64,000 bases of DNA, from assembly GCA_039583875.1 (NCBI GenBank), contig CM077153.1, positions 70,316,482-70,380,481 on the forward strand. Reading direction: 5' to 3'. Source of the stretch: Platanthera guangdongensis (taxonomy: Eukaryota; Streptophyta; Magnoliopsida; Asparagales; Orchidaceae). Of the stretch, positions 53,183 to 64,000 are shown one piece after another. The translations under genes were made by a program, and so were the position numbers. Position 1 is the first letter of the stretch. Each line of letters starts with the position of its first letter. The notes under the pieces are model-generated. The model was not told where the DNA came from and did not search any database. It was given only the letters and a program-made list of their open reading frames with translations.

Positions 53183-54325
53183 GTGACCAGAAGTGGTGTT
53201 GGGCCGTCAGAACGCCGAGTTTCTGAGGCTAGTAGTGCACCGGATGTTGCTCCTGCAACACCTCTGTCGGTTGAGAATATACGATTGGTGGCTGAAGCGG
53301 TGTTGGCCGTGATAAATGCGCAGCCTGCAAGGCAACGCAGCAGCCTGCTCCTGTGATGGAGCAGGTACCTCTTCAAGAGGCTGAGCCGAGGAGAGTGGAT
53401 CAAGTGGTTGTGGAACCAGTGGTGCCAAGGAGGGCAACTGAGAGGCAGCTTAAGCATATAATGAGCTTTAACCCTCCGTTATTCTCGGGGTTGGGAACCC
53501 CATCGCAGGCTGAAGACTGGCTCTCCAGGGTGAAGAGAGTCATGACAACAACGGAGACGGAGGAGTGGCAAATGACCACCATCGCTACGTTCCTTCTGGA
53601 TGTTGAAGCGAGGATGTGGTGGGAAGGTTTGGAGCTGCATCATTCGAGAGGTAGACAACTTATAGACGTTCCGATGGAAGAGTTCTCGGGATTGTTCTTA
53701 GCAAGATACCTCCCTTCTACTCAGAGGATTTCGATGGAGAACGAATTTCTGAAGTTGGTTCAAGGTGAGAAGAGCGTGGATGAATATCTCCACGAGTTCA
53801 CTTGTTTGAGTCGTTATGCTAGCTCCACCATCGTGGATGAGGAGCGCAAGACTAATCGCTTCTATGAAGGCTTGAGAGATGAGTTGAGATTACTACTTTC
53901 GGGGCCGATGACACAGGGTTTCTTAACCTTGGTCAATACTGCCCGGTCCTTGGAGAAGGACATGAAGAATGTGCAAGCAAAGAAAAGCTTGGGTGATAGG
54001 AAATCTGAATTTAAAGTGCCGACTACTTCAAAGTCCGGCTATCGGAGGTCTTTCAAGAAGCATAGGACTTCGGGTCCAGCTCCTTCTGGTGCTTCTGGGG
54101 CGACTACGAATCGGACCCCGGGCGTGTGTTTTACTTGTGGAAAGACGGGGCATTTCGCCTGTGACCGTTGGAGCGGATGTCCTAAGTCCGAGAGAAGGCC
54201 GGGAGCTACTTATGAAGAGAAGGGAAAGGCGGTGGAGTCGACCGCATCCCATTATGCTCCGGCCCAACCAAGGGTTTATAATATTGGCCAACAGGAGGCC
54301 ATCAAACAGGCTGCTGTGGTGACAG
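53183..54325 (+). pseudogene. gag: G4 gag (copy 2), frameshifted
   Basis: GTG start at 53183 as in copy 1. A one-base loss near 53333 (CAACGCAGCAG for CAAATGCAGCAG) shifts the frame; from ATG 53356 the original frame is open again to the splice-like donor. The knuckle reads CFTCGKTGHFACDR: the last Cys is Arg and the Arg two residues before it is Cys, so zinc binding is probably lost. Otherwise nearly identical to copy 1. Confidence 0.9.
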
Positions 54326-54401
54326 GTACGGTTTAATTTATAGCAAGTCAATTTCTTTAAATACTTGTTATGCACATGTTACCTTACCACTGCTTGTTTA
54401 G
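54326..54401 (+). other. Candidate intron between gag and protease (G4, copy 2)
   Basis: Same 76-nt spacer, GTACGG to GTTTAG, with one substitution from copy 1 (CCTTACC for CCCTACC). Phase is kept. Confidence 0.66.
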
Positions 54402-55361
54402 GATTTGTATTGATTTGTGAAAATTCGGCACGAGAACTCTTCGATACGGGAGCTTCACACTCCTTCTTGTCCGAAGGATTTATATCACGCATCGGAGTCC
54501 CTTCTTCGACGGCGAAAGATAAGTTGGATGTGTTGTTGCCCAATGGGTGTTCGATGCGAGCGGATAGAATATGCGATGTTAAGATTCGTATTGGGGATCA
54601 GGAGTTCGACCTGCGGGCGTCTTTACTTCCGTTGGTGGAGTTCGACGTCATATTTGGCATGGACTGGCTCTCGGAGCAGCAGGCCCATATAGATTGCGGT
54701 AGCAAGGAAGTCAAGCTGGAAGCAAGTCATGAAACGACTTTTACGGGCTTAAAGGGGTCGAGCAAGACGCTGATGTCTGCTCTCCAGGTGATGAAGGCGG
54801 TTCGTGCCGGTGCAGAACTGTTCTTTACACTAGTGGAGGTTGCAAAGTCGAAGCCCGCGTTGGATTGTATTTCAGTGGTATCGGAATACCCTGATGTATT
54901 CCCCGCAGATCTTCCTGGAGCCCCGCCTCAGAGGGAGATAGATTTCGCGATCGAGCTAGTGCCAGGTGCAAAGCCTGTGCCACGATCTCCTTATCGACTA
55001 GCTCCTAAGGAAATGACGGAGTTGAAAGTTCAACTGCAAGAGTTGTTGGAGCAAGGGTATGTGCGCCCGAGTTCTTCGCCTTGGAGCGCACCGGTCCTCT
55101 TTGTTAAGAAGAAGGACGGAAGCTTGAGGCTATGTATTGATTATCGGGAGCTCAATAAGTTGACTGAGAAGAACAAGTACCCAATCCCCCGGATTGATGA
55201 TCTTTTTGATCAGTTAGTCGGGTCGACGGTGTACTCGAAGTTGGATCTCAAGGCTGGGTACTATCAGCTGCGAATAAGGGAGAGTGATATCCCGAAGACA
55301 GCGTTTAGTACGAGATACATGCATTATGAGTTTACGGTCATGTCGTTTGGGCTGACTAATG
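54402..55361 (+). pseudogene. pol: G4 protease and RT start (copy 2), cut by S2
   Basis: Protease [10 protein letters not shown] has the catalytic D-T-G intact. The RT part is open to [11 protein letters not shown] (Pro to Ser against copy 1), then the S2 LTR begins at 55362. The F-x-D-D box and everything after it are missing. Confidence 0.92.
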
Positions 55362-57272
55362 TGTTGGGTATTACATCCACATTAACCCAGATTTGATGAA
55401 GTCACCCTGGAACTAAGATGAATTAAGTTGTATTTGATGCTTGGTTTGAGCTATATGTTTGCAGGAATTTCACTGGGAAGTGTAGAACAATGTCAGCTCA
55501 CAGTGGGTCACCAAACACAGGAACTGTGCAATGTAATCCCTCATTGCATATTCCAAGGTGTTGACTCATGTGTGATCTCTCTATTGGGATACACCTCATA
55601 TTCAAGCTATTGGTCTATGGGAAAGGAATTGGAAGTTGGCTACTCTAGAAGAATCAGTTTTTCCAACATCAAAAAATTTCTAAGTGTTTTACTCGAGTAG
55701 AGCCTTCACCTACTCGAGTAGTCTGGGTATAAGTTACTCGAGTAAAGGAACCTTGTACTCGAGTAGACATAGTCATATACTCGAGTAGCTAAGTCACCTA
55801 CTAGAGTAGACCAAGTAATATACTCGAGTAGCATGTTTATATACTCGAGTAGATTACTCTTTATACCAGAATACTAAAGGGTTTTCTCATCTAAAATTCT
55901 CTAAGTCATATACTCGAGTAAGTATACTCATATAATCGAGTAAGTATACTCACTTACTCGAGTAGATAGAAACATACTCGAGTAGTTCATTTTACCTACT
56001 CGAGTAGTTCATGTGTCACCCGTGTACCTTGCTATTTCCCTACTCCAGAATTTTTTATAAGTCTTTTACTCGAGTAGAACTTTCACCTACTCGAGTAGAT
56101 TACTTCCTCTCGAGTAGTTTAGTTCAACTAATCGAGTAGTTGCCAGCAGACCTCTTCAGAATTTTTCTAAGTATTCCACTCGAGTAGTACTTGTTGTACT
56201 CGAGTAGGTTATGTAATTTACTCGAGTGGCTCTTCCAGTACTCGAGTAGATCCTCTATATACTCGAGTAGGTCTCTACATATACTCGAGTAGTTCTGTCT
56301 GCTTACTCGAGTAGTTGATCTCTATATACTCGAGTAGTCTTTATATTTATACCCGAGTATGTTCTCCTTCATATACTCGAGTAGGTATTCACCTACTCGA
56401 GTAGTCATTGACTTACTCGTGTAGTTGGCTGAATCTTTCCGAAATTTTTCTAAGTACTTTTTCTGACGGGATTTTTCAAATCACGCGACATGATTGGTTC
56501 ACGTGTACGTCATTATGACCGATTATGACCGTTAGTCTCTCCTATATAAGGTCTTATCAGAAAATGACAAACCCTAAGCATTCTCAAAGCTTTCTTGTAA
56601 TTTCTTTTTCGAGAAATATTCTTCAGCCGCCTCCTCTCTGACTTTCGCGAATCGGAAGCCGCCGCCGCCGCCTTCTTCTCCGGCCAAAGCTTCTACTTTC
56701 AGAGGACTATTCTGAAGAGAGTTACAGATCGAGATCGACTTCACTGATCATCTTCTCTCTCGATTTCTGTAAAAGCGAGTAGATCCAGATCGAGGCCGAG
56801 AACTTCTTCACCGGTTTCGGAAAGTGCTACAAAGTTGAAAAGAAGAAGATCCTGGCCGTTTCTTTCAGATTTGAGTGATTTACTGTTTGTATTCTTGTAA
56901 ACTCGTTATTAATCTTGTAGGAGAAATCTTCTCCGAGTGTAGGAGTTTTTTCTTTACTCCGAGTTTGTAGGAAGTGTTATCTTCCGAGGTGTAGATCCTT
57001 TTTTTTGGGATCGAGTTTGTAGGAACTTTGTTCCGAGGGTAGGATCGATTTTTGATCTGAGATAGTGGAGTAGCCGAGTCTAGTTGATTGCTAGATCGGT
57101 GAGGGAAAGTGGATGTACCCAAGGTTGGGGAACCACTATACATCTTATGTCGTCTGTGATATTGGTAGATATTTCTGTGCTGTGCTCTAATCATTTTTTA
57201 TTCCGCAAAAGACGCACAAACCACCTATTCACCCCCCTCTAGGTGATTTAGGTCGACAACAGTTTTCTTTCA
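55362..57272 (+). repeat. S2 5' LTR (LTR-B, copy 2)
   Basis: Duplicate of 40356-42265. TACTCGAGTA array 55693-56424, G-box 56500-56505, TATATAA 56543-56549, hairpin 57222-57245 with loop TTCACCCCCCTC. Primer-binding site TGGTATCAGAGGG at 57275-57287. Confidence 0.94.
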
Positions 57273-57356
57273 ATTGGTATCAGAGGGAGGTTCATCGTCA
57301 AAAGGTTAACACCTTGATCAGATCCAGATCTGCTGTCTGTAAGATTCTACCATAAA

Positions 57357-59664
57357 ATGGACAAGGGCAAAGATTTCGCCAAGCTCCCACTGCGCAACAA
57401 GAATAACTTTCCCATGTGGAAAGAAAGGATAAAATTTTTCATGGAAGCTGTGGATCCAAGGATCTTCATGATCGTTGAAGAAGGTCCTTACGTTCCCATG
57501 ACTGTCCACTATCGACCCCACCAAGAAAGTTCCCAAAAAGCTAATGGATCTCGACAAAGACGAGATTGCACTTGTCTCTCTCGACAAGAAAGCTAAGAAC
57601 ATCATAGCAAGTGCAGTCGATGACTCGATGCTGCAGAATTTGATTCACTGTCAATCAGCCAAGGAGATGTGGCACTCCTTAGTCACCTTGATGGAAGGGA
57701 CTGAAGAAGTAAGGGATGATCGGAGATCCCTTCTCAATCAAAAATATGAAGCATTCCGACAAGGGAACAAGGAAACAATTGCCAACAACTTTGAGAACTT
57801 CTTCAAGATTGTAAATGGTCTAAGGGTGTATGGCCGTGTATTCACCAACGGAGAACTGAACGACAAATTCTTGAGATCCCTAACCAAGGAATGGGATAAC
57901 AAGGTATGTGCCATCAGGGAGTTCGGGAAGCTAGCTGAAACGGACCCGCAAAATCTCTTTGGAAAGCTTATGTCCTATGAACTCCAAATCAATACAAGAA
58001 AAGCTGAAGAAGAGAAGGGCAGGTCTGCTCTAAAGGAGAAATCTGTCGCTTTGAAGGCAGACACCTCCAGAAAGACTAAGGCTGCCTCCCCCGCTCCAGC
58101 TCCAGAAGTTGATGAAGAAGAAGAAACATCAGAGCCCAGCACCTCAGGCTCTGAACTATCTGAAGGAGAGTTCTCCTTGCTCTCAAGGTAATTCAAGAAG
58201 TTTCTTAATAAAAAGAAACAATGGAAAGACAAGGATGCCTCACACAGAAGATCGCGGCGCGATGACGATCGACAAAGAAAAGGCTCAAGCAGCCACGACA
58301 GGTATAACTCTAAACAGAACAAATACACTTCAACTGACATCATTTGTTATTGCTGTAATAAGCCAAGTCACGTCATTGCTGACTGCCCTCACAAGAAGAA
58401 GGAGGGTGGTAGAAGAGAAGAAAATAAATCCTCATACAATAAGAATAGGAAGGAGAAGAGCCTCATAGCCAAAAAGAGCAAGACTCTTAGCGACTCCGAC
58501 TCATCTGAGTCAAGCGAAGAAGAAGAAGCTTACTTTGGGCTAATGGCTCAAACAGATGATGAACAAGAGCCCCAGTTCACTGGGAAGGTAAACTCTCATA
58601 CCCCTCTTTCAGATTCTGAAGTCTCTGACCATGATTGCGAGGGTAGCTCCTCTGATGATGAGTCAGAACTAATGGCCCAGTACAAGGAGTTAATCATGGC
58701 TTACGACAAATGTCGTCGAGTCGTGAAGACTCAGGCTAAAGAGATCAAATCTCTAAAAGCCAAAGAGAGCAAGTTGAGAGAGAAAGGCGCAAAGACTGAC
58801 TCCCTCAAAGAGAACTTCAATAATGCTATTGAAGAATACAACAAGGCTCTTTAGCACCTTGACCTGAAGGAGAAGAACATCAAAGGATTGGAAGCCGAAC
58901 TTGCGGCTGAAAGGAAACTTGTTGATAGTTTCTCGAAGCCCAAAACAGTTCTTCCATTCGTTGCTGAATTCTCAGCAAAGGCCAAGGGAGCTGGACTAGG
59001 CCATGAAGAAGCTCCTAGTAAATCCTCTAGGAGAAATAAGAATCAACGGAAAAATAAGGCCACCAAAAAGGCCTCAGCCGAAGAAAAGGGAAAAGCCCCT
59101 CAAAATCAAACCACATTCAGAAAGGTCATCTTTCCAACAAATGAGTTTGATTTTGACTCATCATACAGGCACTTTGCTAGGCCTACTTATGTAGAGCCAA
59201 AGTCCCGCTATCAAGGATGGGCTCGACCCCGAAACCTTGGTGAAAGTGCCTTTAATGCACCTTATGAGGAAGTTGTTCTTCAGAGCTATGGCCCTTTCAA
59301 TGATGGGCATAACTTCAAAAATGCACCAAAGACAAAGCCTGTTGTAGAGAAGCCCATAAAGGAGAAGAAGCCATGTGATTGCCATCATCATGAGGCATCT
59401 TCCTCCAAGAATGCTACCCCTGCTAGACCAAAGTTTCAAAAGGTCAAGCAGGAGATCTTGAGGCAAATGTCCAACAGATTTGACTGTTGGTGTTGTGGCA
59501 AGGTTGGTCACTTCGCCATAGATTGCTGGTTCAATTCCAGAAACGCTGCAACCCCTCATGTCAGCAATATGAGAAAGACCGCTCATAATGCCAACACTCG
59601 TAGGGGGAGCACTCTAACCCGAGACCAAGGACCCAAACGTGTTTGGGTTCCTAAGGCGAATTGA
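57357..59664 (+). pseudogene. gag: S2 gag (copy 2), broken
   Basis: ATG 57357. A two-base deletion near 57502 shifts frame, and the original frame resumes as an open stretch from 57544. TAA at 58189-58191 stands in place of CAA, and TAG at 58852-58854 in place of GAG. First knuckle CYCCNKPSHVIADC has Ser for Gly; second CWCCGKVGHFAIDC is intact. Ends KAN and TGA as copy 1. Not translatable as a whole. Confidence 0.92.
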
Positions 59665-59670
59665 TTGTGA

Positions 59671-62209
59671 GTGCAAGAATGTCCAAAGGCCAACAAAATG
59701 CCTATCTGGTACTTGGACAGCGGATGCTCTCGGCATATGACCGGGACGAGAAGCCTCATTCAGAACTTTACTCCAGTCGTGAACGGACCAAAGGTCATCT
59801 TTGGAGGTTCAGACCGTGGAATTACTAGAGGCTATGGTATGATTACTAACGACAATGTATCCTTCTCAGATGTGGCCTATGTTGAAGGATTGGAACACAA
59901 TCTCATTAGCATAAGCCAACTCTGCGACAAAGGATACATAGTTGAGTTCCATGCTTATAAGTGTTTGATAAAATCCGTTGACAATATGAAAACGATTCTA
60001 TCCGACACTCGAAGCAGGAATATTTTCTGTTTAAATTTCATCTGTATAGATTCCTCCACGCCAGTGTGTCTTTTGGCAAAAGATAGTGCATCTCTTGGTG
60101 ACCAATGACACAAGAGACTAGCACATATTAATTTCAAAACCATTAATAAACTATTTTCAATGAACTTGGTACACGATGCCCCAAATGTCAAATGCGTCAA
60201 AGACAGACCTTGTCATGCATGCGTAAAAGGCAAGCAAACAAGGGCTACCTTTAAAAGCACTGTTTGCAAAGACTCTAACAGATGTCTCCATCTATTGCAC
60301 ATGGACTTGTTTGGTCCACTGTAGATTAGAAGTTTGGGAGGCAAGGAATATACATTGATAATTGTTGATGACTACTCGCGCTTTGCGTGGGTGTTCTTTA
60401 TGAAACACAAGTCAGATACCTTCGATATCTTTACCAATTTTGTCAGGCAAGTCCAGAATGAATACAATTGCTCCATAGTCAGAATCAGAAGTGACAACGG
60501 AACAGAATTCAAATCTGGGGCCATGACAGAATTCAGTGAAAGCTTAGGTATGTTTCATGAGTTTTCCTCTCCTCGTACTCCACAACAAAATGGAGTGGCT
60601 GAGAGAAGGAACAGAACACTCATAGAGGCCTGCAGGACCATGTTGAGTGATGCTTCACTACCAGAGTACTTTTGGGCTGAGGCCGTCAACACTGCATGCC
60701 ATGTGCAAAATCGAGCACTCATAAACAAAGACCACAATAAGACACCTTACGGACTTCTGAAAGCAGAAAACCAACAGTCTCTTAGTTTAGAATCTTTGGC
60801 TGCAAATGCTTCGTACTTAACAATGACAAGTATCATACCACCAAGTTCAGCGAAAAGAGCTTTGAAGGTATTTTTGTAGGATATAGTAGCCATAGTAAGG
60901 CATACAGGATTTTCAATAGAAAACCCTGGTGGTGAAAGAATCGATACATGTTGTATTTGATGAGACGAGCTTGCTGCAAAGCAATCCGTCTAGTATGCTC
61001 ATTGAAGATGCAGGTGAAAAGCTGAAAGAAACTAGCTTGGATGATCCGTCCGAAAACAAAGGCGAGAAGTTCATTAAGATCACCACTCCCACTCCTATTG
61101 GAGAGGCTGATGATCAAAAAGAAGAAGTCATCCAGGATGAAGAAATCACTCCGATGCTTGAAGATAATCCAGATGCAAGGACTCTAGAGCTCAGACATCT
61201 AAAGGATCGCCCCATGGAACAAATCATAGGAAACACCTAGGATGGTGTCAGAACTCGGAGAGGTACAGCTAATGAGAATCTTCATTTGAGTTTTCTCTCA
61301 CAGGTTGAACCAAAGAAATTTGAGGAAGCAAACTCAGACGCATCATGGATAATGGCAATTGAAGAAGAGATAAATCAGTTCAAGCGCTGCAATGTGTGGA
61401 TGCTGGTTCCAAGACCCAAGGGAAAGAACATCATTGGAACAAAATGGGTCTTCAGGAACAAGATGGATGAAGACGGGACTATCATAAAGAACAAGGCCAG
61501 ACTCGTCGCTAAAGGCTATCGTCAAGAAGAAGGAATCGACTTCGACCAGACATATGCTCCAGTGGCCAGACTGGAGGCAATAAGGTTGTTCCTAGTATAT
61601 GCTGCCGTCAAAAGCTTCACCGTCAATCAGATGGACGTGAAGTCGGCCTTCCTGAATGGTAACATAAAGGAGGAAGTGTATGTGGAACAACCTCCAGGTT
61701 TCGTTGATCCTAACTTTCCCGATCATGTCTATTTTCTGCACAAGCCCCTATATGGTCTGAAACAAGCTCCTCGAGCTTGGTATAAAACGCTGTATACCTT
61801 TCTACTTGAGAACAAGTTCACAAGGGGAAAGATAGACAAGACATTATTTCTTAGGGAAATAAAAGGCAAGATTTTGCTAGTGCAAATCTATGTCGACGAC
61901 ATTATCTTTGGCTATACAGATAACAACCTCTATAAAAAGTTCTCAAAACTTATGCAAGAGAAGTTTGAAATGAGCAGTATGGGCGAGCTGAAGTATTTCT
62001 TAGGGCTTCAAGTGAAACAATCTGAAGATGGAATTTTCATCTCATAGACCAAATTCACCAAAGAGCTAATTAAGAAATTCGGAATGGAGAACACAACCTC
62101 TATAAGGACTCCAATGGGCTCAACTATGTCTCTGGACAAGGATGAAAAAGGGAAACCTTTTGATGAAACCATGTACAGAACCATAATTGGATCCTTGCTC
62201 TACCTTACT
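59671..62209 (+). pseudogene. pol: S2 pol (copy 2), broken
   Basis: Protease WYLDSGCSRHMTGT and integrase NGVAERRNR are intact here, unlike copy 1. Shared TAG codons are present. Private damage: TGA at 60106 for Trp, single-base losses near 60762 and 60918, TAG at 61238 for CAG. RT keeps [12 protein letters not shown]. Truncated after SLLYLT as in copy 1. Confidence 0.92.
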
Positions 62210-62249
62210 GCCTAAAAGGATAGAGGAAGGTGAGCATCTGACATAAGAC

Positions 62250-62356
62250 TGACACGCCCTGGGACACGCCCATGTCCCAGGCCGTGTGCCTCCTGCCAGA
62301 ACCCAAAACTGGCCCAAAACGTCCCACATCGCTCTTTTGAGTTTCGGGGCGTTACA
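62250..62356 (-). repeat. Scrap of Tekay-family gypsy LTR (copy 2)
   Basis: Duplicate of 47247-47353, ending GGGGCGTTACA. Confidence 0.87.
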
Positions 62357-63770
62357 TGTGTCAACACCAGTCAACTTGTATCGACACCAGGATTTCAGTC
62401 GACACCAGCTTATGTCGACACCAGAGGATTTGTGTCGACACCAATATCAATCTGTCGACACCAACTTATGTTGACACAGCATTTCAGCAGATGCAGGATA
62501 TTTTGTCTAAGTCCAGAACTATTCTCTGCTCGACGAATTTGATTCTCAGCTCGACGAATTTGATTCTCAGCTCGATGAATGAAGAATGTCTGGTAGATGA
62601 ATGTATATTGTCTGGTCGACGAACTCTCTCATGCTCAGCTCGAAGAACTCAAGCTCAGCTCGACGAACAGAAGTGCAGTTCGACGAACTATGTTCTTCAT
62701 TCGACGAATCCAGATTAGGTTTTATTCAAGGTTCCCGTCCCATTTCTTGGCGCTGATTCCTGAACATTTAATGCCAAATCTTCTCGGGTTGTTACCGTTA
62801 GAACGTGCATTGACTATGGACAATTACATGTCGTTTTTCCATGGGACAGTTAGGAAAGTCATTGATTGCTGATTCTTTCCAAGGCCGACTGTAATTACTG
62901 CTCGACATTCAAAAGTTTGAATATTCCTCAGTCAGATATACACAGACACACCGGAAGAGAACAGTATGAAGCAGTGATAGAGTTCAAGAATTACAGTACA
63001 AAAAATACTCTCAAGTTGCAGAAGGAAAAAAACATTTCGAAAATCTAAAGTTCTTGACGGCAATCAGCCTTGACCATAGAACTCTCTCAAGAAGAAGAAG
63101 AAAAACAACTAAATTCAACCAAGAGTCTTCTTCTCTCTATTCACATGATAACTTCAAAGGACAACAATCAATCAATCTGTCAAAGAAGTTCCTGAAGCAG
63201 TTCTGGTCCAGGCATTCTAGGTCATTGAAGGCCTATCACCCTGAAGCAGTGCTCCAGCATTCCTGACCAATTCAAGACCTCAGGGGGAGCAAGAGCTGCT
63301 ACAATCAATCCACAAGTCTTCTCTCTGACTGTTGACAGAGAAGACACTATCACCCTCTCTTCAATTCCTGTACAGGGTTTTAAATCCCTTCAAAATTATT
63401 CTGGTTGCAAGTCTCCTTCCAAAAGACTTGAGGGTTTGGTTTTTGGGGACCTGATCAAAACCCATTGGTGCTCAGGACACCTAATCAACTCATCCTGCAG
63501 TGGATTCCTACTTAGGGTGGTAGAAGAGTGGATGTACCCAGATTGGTTGGGGAACCACTATAGCTCCTTGTGTCATCTGGTTGCTTATTTTCTTTTGTTT
63601 TCTGGCTGTGGTCTGTGATTGCTCTGTGTTTAGTTAGTTGCTGTGTTTGCTTTATCTTATTTGCTTCCCTGTTCACTTAGGAATACAACAAGAGTTGTAA
63701 AAAGTTTCTAGCAAGCACCATACTCTATTCACCCCCCTGTAGAGTATATCAGATCTAACCTGCACTTTCA
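62357..63770 (+). repeat. S3 LTR-C (copy 2)
   Basis: Duplicate of 47354-48768. GTCGACACC motifs, CTCGACGAA array (62528-62709) and U5 hairpin ATACTCTA/TAGAGTAT at 63720-63747. Primer-binding site at 63773-63785. No gene. Confidence 0.85.
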
Positions 63771-63928
63771 ATTGGTATCAGAGCCAGGTTGGTTAAATGT
63801 ACCATATCTTCCAGGTTGGTTAACATACCACACCTTAGTGGTTGCACAGGATAACACCTGAACCCAAAAATCCTTCCAGTTAGATCTGCTTGTTTAAGTT
63901 TGTTACTAGATTTATTTCTTCACAGAAC

Positions 63929-64000
63929 ATGGCCCAAAACAAAGATTATGCTAACACCAGACCTCCAGTGTGCAATCTATCTAAGTTTGCACTTTGGAAG
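63929..64000 (+). CDS. gag: S3 gag start (copy 2), partial
   Basis: ATG 63929, first 24 codons before the window ends. Reads LSKFALWK, the usual F-x-LWK of Sirevirus Gag, where copy 1 has LSKIALLK; copy 1 is therefore the mutated one at this point. Confidence 0.85.
   Translation, partial: MAQNKDYANTRPPVCNLSKFALWK

Larger units (their letters stand above)
52451..64000 (+). repeat. 15-kb tandem duplication, second copy (continues past window)
   Basis: Equivalent to 37444 onward. The junction at 52450/52451 joins LTR-B (TTCCGAGGGT) to LTR-A (GTCGACACAGCC) with about two bases (GT) in common. Differences from copy 1 include small deletions near 53330, 57502, 60762 and 60918, and private stops at 58189, 58852, 60106 and 61238. 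Confidence 0.95.

Noticed and set aside
52451..64000. Second copy as an assembly artefact
   Set aside because: It carries many private substitutions, deletions and stops and a distinct junction; still needs spanning reads to be certain.

Overview
The window is plant nuclear DNA made almost entirely of nested and broken LTR retrotransposons. The evidence is tRNA-iMet primer-binding sites (TGGTATCAGA), Ty3/gypsy chromovirus polyproteins with chromodomains, and Sirevirus-type Ty1/copia elements with a long extra ORF after pol. I found no host gene, tRNA, rRNA or CRISPR array. The sequence does not identify the species; repeat nesting this deep suggests a large-genome angiosperm.

Layout, left to right. 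G1 (1-11247, minus, Tekay-like gypsy, left end outside the window) has its 5' LTR split by C1 (1952-9429, plus), a young, almost intact Ty1/copia element with a GCTCC target duplication. G1 itself sits in the chromodomain end of G2 (11248-16229, minus, decayed, same family). The 5' LTR of G2 is cut by G4 (plus, same family, starting at 16230). The 5' LTR of G4 is split by G3 (16727-24392, minus, a different chromovirus, GACAC target duplication). The leader of G4 is split by S1 (26278-38025, minus, Sirevirus, CACAT target duplication). G4 gag and protease-RT follow at 38176-40355, where the RT is cut by Sirevirus S2 (40356-47206, plus). S2 is truncated, then come a scrap of gypsy LTR (47247-47353), the LTR end and gag of a third Sirevirus S3 (47354-50756), and a mosaic Sirevirus LTR, S4 (50757-52450).

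From about 52451 the sequence restarts at the position equivalent to 37444 and runs to the window end. This is a direct tandem duplication with a period of about 15.0 kb. The two copies differ by roughly one to two percent and carry private mutations, so it is not a trivial repeat of one read.

The genes are gag (capsid, CCHC zinc knuckles), protease, integrase, reverse transcriptase and RNase H, the set needed for copy-and-paste retrotransposition. Almost every copy carries stops, frameshifts or active-site changes. Observations of most interest are: a conserved 75-76 nt candidate intron joining gag to pol in the gypsy family; a gag start lacking ATG in all four copies; a U5 stem-loop whose stem sequence differs between Sirevirus families while pairing is kept; dense CpG-containing palindrome arrays (TGTCGACA, TACTCGAGTA, GACACG..CGTGTC) shared by unrelated LTRs; a mosaic LTR; and two unrelated insertions one base apart at the same LTR position.
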